A stretch of DNA of 64,000 nt, taken from positions 1,116,001 to 1,180,000 of the forward strand of contig JAJNNY010000005.1 in the NCBI GenBank assembly GCA_022453515.1, written 5' to 3'. Under the pieces are notes generated by a model. The model ran no database searches and was not told where the DNA came from. It worked only from the letters and a program-made list of their open reading frames with translations. Source of the DNA: Astrocystis sublimbata. Its lineage: Eukaryota > Ascomycota > Sordariomycetes > Xylariales > Xylariaceae. Below, one piece after another: positions 59,688 to 64,000 of this stretch. How positions within the stretch are numbered: position 1 is the stretch's first letter; every line of letters begins with the position of its first letter. Position numbers and translations under genes: made by a program.

Positions 59688-61215
59688 ATGGCGCCTCAGG
59701 ATCCAAGTGTGTCGACCGATAGCAATGGCGGTGGCCTACTTATCACCGCTATCGTGACACTCACTATAGCATGGCTTTCGGTAGCGCTCCGAACCTATGT
59801 CCGAACCGCGGTGACAAAGTCGTTCCAGGTGGACGATTGGGTAATGCTAGCCGGTCTAGTATGTGCGCTTTGCTCTTCAACATAAAATGGCCTGATATCT
59901 AACATTGAACTTGACAGGCCAACTTCACAGTGTCATGTGCCTTCAATTTTGCAGCATTATACAATGGCCTCGGCAGGCATAATAAATCACTTTCCCAAGA
60001 AGATGAGATTGAAGCATTGAAATGGCAAGCGCTGGCCACGGCCTCTTATGTTTTGAACATGTGGTTGATCAAGTTGAGCATCGGGCTCTTCCTCTTGCGA
60101 CTAGCTGTTCAAAAAGTATACAAATGGATATTGTGGGTTAGCATCATCATTGTCGGCATCTGGACTCTCGCCTTGTTCTTCTGGAATATCTTCCAATGCT
60201 ATCCTGTAGAGGCGCAATGGGACTACACGATTCTTGAAAGTGATTCAAGTTCACGTTGTGTATCGCCGGATGAGATCGTCAATGCTGCCTATGCATTGAG
60301 TGCGCTGACGGTCTTGTCTGACTGGCTCTATGCGCTCCTGCCGATTCCCATGGTTGGTGCCTGATCTCTTTAACCTCTTGCTCTCCTGTAGTCTCGTATG
60401 GTTCGTGAAATACAACATTAGAAGTTTTCGATTAACGTTTCTCACGCAGATTTGGAACGCAAAGATGACCGCCCAAGCAAAATGGTCTGTCATTGCTGTT
60501 CTGAGCTTGGGTGTCTTTGCCAGTGTTGCTACTCTCGTACGATTGGTTTTTTTGGCTGACATAACAGACCTTGCCGATATCCTTCGTAAGTTACCTTACG
60601 ACCTGGGTCACAGCTTGAGTTCTGACATAAGTTGTATTAACAGATGCTGCTACGAATACTATGATCTGGACGCTTATTGAGCCTGGAATTGCTATATCTG
60701 CCGCGAGTCTCGCAACCATTCGTCCCCTTCTTCGCCGTTGGAAGATCAGGGGTTTCACGCACAGCGAACGCAGTCACGTCAACACCACCGGATGGAGTCA
60801 CACCCAAGGGTCCCGCGCCAGGAAACCAGGCAAGATGCCAGGCTTTGGACCTCAAGATGTGACAATGATCGACTTGGAGTCCGCCAGACCCCCGTATACT
60901 GCAGAGTCACAGACACCGATCACGGCACTACCCGCATTAAAGGTCGCCACGCATCTACCGAAATACTCGGATGACGAATATAGCCCGCAAGACGAGGCTC
61001 CAACATGGCCATTCCCAAACACAGCAAATCCCGTTAGTGGTGCACCGAGATCTGAAGTCAGCAGCGGATTACTTTTCGTCGGCGGTGTCCAGTCGACTCA
61101 ATCATTAGCAGAACCACACGTAAATGGCGGCGCGTGGCTTGACGGGGAGTCGCCCAATTCGTCCATGGAATTTCACAAACCAAGGGTTCCATCACATTCA
61201 GGACGCCCTTTCTAA
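59688..61215 (+). CDS. Rhodopsin-domain (PTH11-like) integral membrane protein
   Basis: Predicted 437-aa protein with seven expected membrane helices. Exons are 59688-59858, 59918-60352, 60450-60585 and 60644-61215 (1314 nt). It starts with GGLLITAIVTLTIAWLSVALRTYVRT, followed by the highly typical KSFQVDDWVMLAG. It continues with YNGLGRHNKSL, ALATASYVLNMWLIKLSIGLFLLRL, IFQCYPVEAQWD, SDWLYALLPIPM/IWNAKM and ILHAATNTMIWTLIEPGIAISAASLATIRPLLR. This matches the fungal rhodopsin/PTH11-type domain family, which includes putative receptors used in surface sensing. A polar, Pro/Ser-rich C-terminal tail of about 150 residues follows. The second intron uses an unusual GTTGGT donor, but it is the only one that keeps frame and family match (PIPM/IWNAKM). 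Signalling function is inferred from the family. Confidence 0.88.
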
Positions 61216-62520
61216 CGCACTTTTTACTTATATGACCAAACAAGAAAATCATTCAAAGAACGGAACAAGGAAAGATAAAAGAATGGGAAATTTACACTTC
61301 TGATACCCCCGCAGAGGTTCGCCGTCACAGCGAGACGATGCTGTGTCACTCACGAACGGCATTCCTCTGCTTTTTTTGTTATTAATAGTGTCACAAGACC
61401 TGAAAAGAAAACATCAGTGTGGGTGCATGTGCTCCACAAGGGTATACCTATAGAAGGGTTCATAGGGTACGAGGATCCGGTAGTTGGCAACGGCTGAGGT
61501 GTTACAAAATTAGGTCGACGGGTGCAGCATTGCCTGCAGATTCTACTTTGACTCTATGAGGTTAGGGGTACAACGGGCGTTTGGCGTGCGGCTTTCTTTC
61601 TAGAAAATGGATGATTTTCGCGGATGTGGTCTTGGGAATCTGTATTTCTGTTACGTGTATCATGTATCTTATTCTCGGAATACCATAGTGATGAGATATG
61701 AACTATCTGCCTGCGGAATCGAACTCGACCCATTGACTTGCAACAGAACTGAATTGGGTCAGCAAGCTCAAACGACCCTCGCCCAAAACGTGATATCATA
61801 CAGTGTGGATCTTTAATGTTCGGCATGGGTGTTGCTGTCGTGAAATTTTCGTACGGTTTTAACACTGACATGTCCCTTGTCACATAATTGTTGCTTATGC
61901 CAGAGGCTACCTATGGTAGCTGAGAAGTAGCTAGCAGTATATAGTCTCCACTTACACTTCAATAAGCATTGCCCATTATGCTTTCTTATGGTCACTAGAG
62001 AGCGTTTTTGAGTCGCGTCGCCAACAGCGTCGAGTTGTCCTGGGATGTCATTATGACCTCGTATGGCGGCGAGGTGACCTTGACAAAAAAAAGCATTGCC
62101 TATCAATACCTGTACCCATACACTAACCGTAAAATAGCACGTTCTTACGCTAAGCATCCAACAATACACATTACTATCGCTTCATATAGAAGGTCATTTC
62201 TGAAGATGATTGAGCGAGCTCATGCCCATACGCAGCTTGGCATATTCTCGGGAGATGAAGACCGACCTCTTTGCAGAATATTTGACACTCGCATTTGAGA
62301 CCCAGTCAGGATTTTCCTAGAAGACGTACTCAGGTTTCCCAGAACGAGAACGAGGAGAGAAGAGCCAGTTGGAATTGAACATGGTCGCGATCCTCGGCCA
62401 ATAGTGACTACTGCGGGAGGTATGTCTCTCACCAAGAGTTCAGTTGATGCCTCAGGGCGAGCTGCTTGGCAGTCGATCATGATGCATCGGGGCTTTATTC
62501 GCGATCGTTGCTGCCTTAGA
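61216..62520. other. Convergent spacer, no gene recognised
   Basis: 1.3 kb between the rhodopsin-domain gene (+) and Rpc4 (-). No recognised coding region or structured RNA was found on inspection. Confidence 0.5.
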
Positions 62521-64000
62521 TTAGGGTGGATTCTCACCTCTAGCGACAGCCATGATATCTTCAATGTCAGGAATCCATTCTTCCTCATCCTCACATGGAA
62601 TACCCACCGCGAACTGGCCAAAAATCTGACCCATACCGTAAGCAGACCCTGCACTCTCTTCTGCACTCTCCACATTCTCCTTCTGCTCGATTATCATTGC
62701 GGTGGTCAAAAAGTCAGTCTCGATTCCCATGCCGACACTGAGAGTGATACCGCCCCAGTCAAGTTCCACCTTACCAGATTTGCGCACGTTGAGTCTGCCA
62801 ATATATCCTCCTTCCGATGGAAGGCCCATGGTCGTGTTTGCGCTTCGACTCGCCTCAACTCCACCCTCGAGCTTGACCCTCGGCTCGTTATCGCTTGATG
62901 CAAGGCCGATTGCTTCGGGCTGTTCCTCCAAGCCCTTTGAAGGGTTGACAAGAGGTGGAAGAATAGGTGGAAACTGGAAGAGGAATAACTGATCGTCTTT
63001 TCCTGGGTCCTCGTCTTCTTTGGCATCCTCTCCTTCGGCGGATTCGGTGGGAGTCTTGAAACTAAGAATGCGTAACAAAGCTTCCATGTCCATCACCGAG
63101 TGCATGAATTCTGGATCTTCCGCTATCTTCTTCTTGCGTTTCAACTTCTCGGCGGTGGCAGCCTCATCCGTGTCTGTAGCAAGGCCGTGCTCGTCAACTG
63201 TAGGTTTCTTCCGCATTTCTGGGGAAGAGGGAGCTTTCGGCGCCTCTGGAATATCGGCCATATCGACACCCTCAGTTTCTTCCTCTGTGCCTGGCTCGGC
63301 CTTGACCTTAACCTGGGTTTTTGGAGCCGCGTGCCATATTTCGTTATCATCGTCCATGCCGATGTCGTGAGAATCCGTAGCTGGTGCATCAACAAACAAG
63401 TTTCCTTCGTCGTCCGACGACTGACGATCCTCCGCTTCGAGTTCGGCTTGCGTCTTCACCTTGATCTCGGGATCTTGATGCAAAGTTCGATGCATACCAA
63501 TGGGTAGATTGCCCACCGAGCTCTGGGTGTAGCGGCTTGGCTGATACAAGGGACTTCCGTCCGGAGCGTGGCCATCGGTGAGCCCATTCAGAAGATCAAT
63601 ATTGACTCTTGCTTCATGTTCTCGTCTTGGATGGTAGCGAATGCGGTTTTCAGGATCTTGGCGGAATGCGTTGCGCGTACTGCCTCCTCCAAAGCCAAGA
63701 CCAGATGCCCATCCACCGCGATCCGAGTTATTCTTAACGTTCTCTGTGTATAGTCAGTACATGAGACGGACGATCTCAATGTAGCAAAGGCATACCAGAT
63801 GATATAGCGGAGAAAGGCCCATTTGCTGTGACAGTGCGTCTGACTAGGCCACGAGACGCGGCTCCTCTTCCTCGTCCTCGTCTAGCCCGACGCTCCTCTG
63901 CCCTCAACTCACGCTCCTCGGCCTTGATTTTAGAAGCGAGATCACGATTCCTATCATCTTCCAGGCGTTTACGCTCGGCTTCATCTCTTCGGACGTTTTT
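62521..64000 (-). CDS. rpc4: RNA polymerase III subunit Rpc4 (Rpc53), 5' part outside window
   Basis: Partial gene, 475 codons in the window. The last exon is 63743-62521, an intron lies at 63744-63795 (52 bp, donor GTATGC), and the upstream exon (63796-64000) continues off the window. Rpc4 forms with Rpc5 the TFIIF-like subcomplex of Pol III that acts in initiation and termination. The C-terminal signature is clear: DQLFLFQFPPILPPL, EGGYIGRLNVRKSGKVELDWGG, then the downstream strand region to the end. Upstream come the Arg/Gly-rich segment RRARRGRGRGAASRG, the segment RTVTANGPFSAISSGENVKNN across the junction, and a long acidic linker (TDSHDIGMDDDNEIWHA). The C-terminal end follows DIEDIMAVARGENPP; a small terminal intron cannot be excluded. 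Confidence 0.92.

Noticed and set aside
61720..61760. tRNA-like TTCGATTCC box on the minus strand
   Set aside because: No matching T-stem, A box or acceptor stem can be formed around it. Similar TTCGA boxes at 7842 and 55247 also fail.

Overview
The window is nuclear DNA of a filamentous ascomycete (Pezizomycotina, probably Sordariomycetes). The evidence is short spliceosomal introns of about 50-120 bp with GTRNGY donors and CTRAC-like branch sites, monocistronic genes on both strands, and typical fungal families: a Zn2Cys6 regulator, a rhodopsin-domain (PTH11-like) receptor-type membrane protein, a membrane-anchored fucose-lectin-like propeller, GH47 mannosidase and an ACS-family MFS transporter. 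There are no operons, no CRISPR arrays, no phage and no recognisable transposon. All gene models were built by hand from frame, splice sites and family motifs. Exon sums divide by three for every complete spliced model. Family names come from recognised motifs, not from database searches.

Layout. 0.7-5.1 kb: a small metabolic block with a five-exon NAD-binding epimerase-like gene (+), a DJ-1/PfpI protein (+) and a decayed FAD-linked oxidase (-). 6.2-19.5 kb: a housekeeping block with a mitochondrial citrate-type carrier (-), a NIF/FCP1-like protein (-), Rrp36 (+), Coq8-type kinase (-), Utp13 (-) and an unidentified membrane protein (+). 21.1-29.8 kb: lectin-like propeller (+), OYE-type flavin oxidoreductase (+), 2EXR/F-box-like protein (+) and the EF-hand aspartate/glutamate carrier (-). 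32.6-35.2 kb: mitotic cyclin B (-), followed by about 7 kb without a recognisable gene. 42.3-44.3 kb: Zn2Cys6 protein (+), then a 4.3 kb gap. 48.7-55.1 kb: MFS transporter (+), kynurenine-formamidase-type hydrolase (-) and GH47 mannosidase (+), then a 4.6 kb gap. 59.7-61.2 kb: rhodopsin-domain protein (+). 62.5-64.0 kb: RNA polymerase III subunit Rpc4 (-), whose 5' part lies outside the window.

Functional themes. Several genes serve ribosome and growth control (Rrp36 and Utp13 in small-subunit maturation, Rpc4 in Pol III transcription, cyclin B in mitosis). Several serve mitochondria (citrate carrier, aspartate/glutamate carrier, Coq8). The formamidase and the MFS transporter are convergent neighbours, and a link through tryptophan/NAD metabolism is possible but unproven. 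I did not find a clear new multi-gene system. The most distinctive items are: a 14-nt microexon that encodes the dinucleotide-binding loop of the epimerase; a four-codon first exon in cyclin B; the altered catalytic motif (DLNGT) of the NIF-domain protein; the uncharacterised four-exon membrane protein; a Zn-cluster protein with its cluster at the C terminus and an unfamiliar N-terminal domain; and a palindrome-like TACCTAGGTA motif spread through the intergenic DNA.
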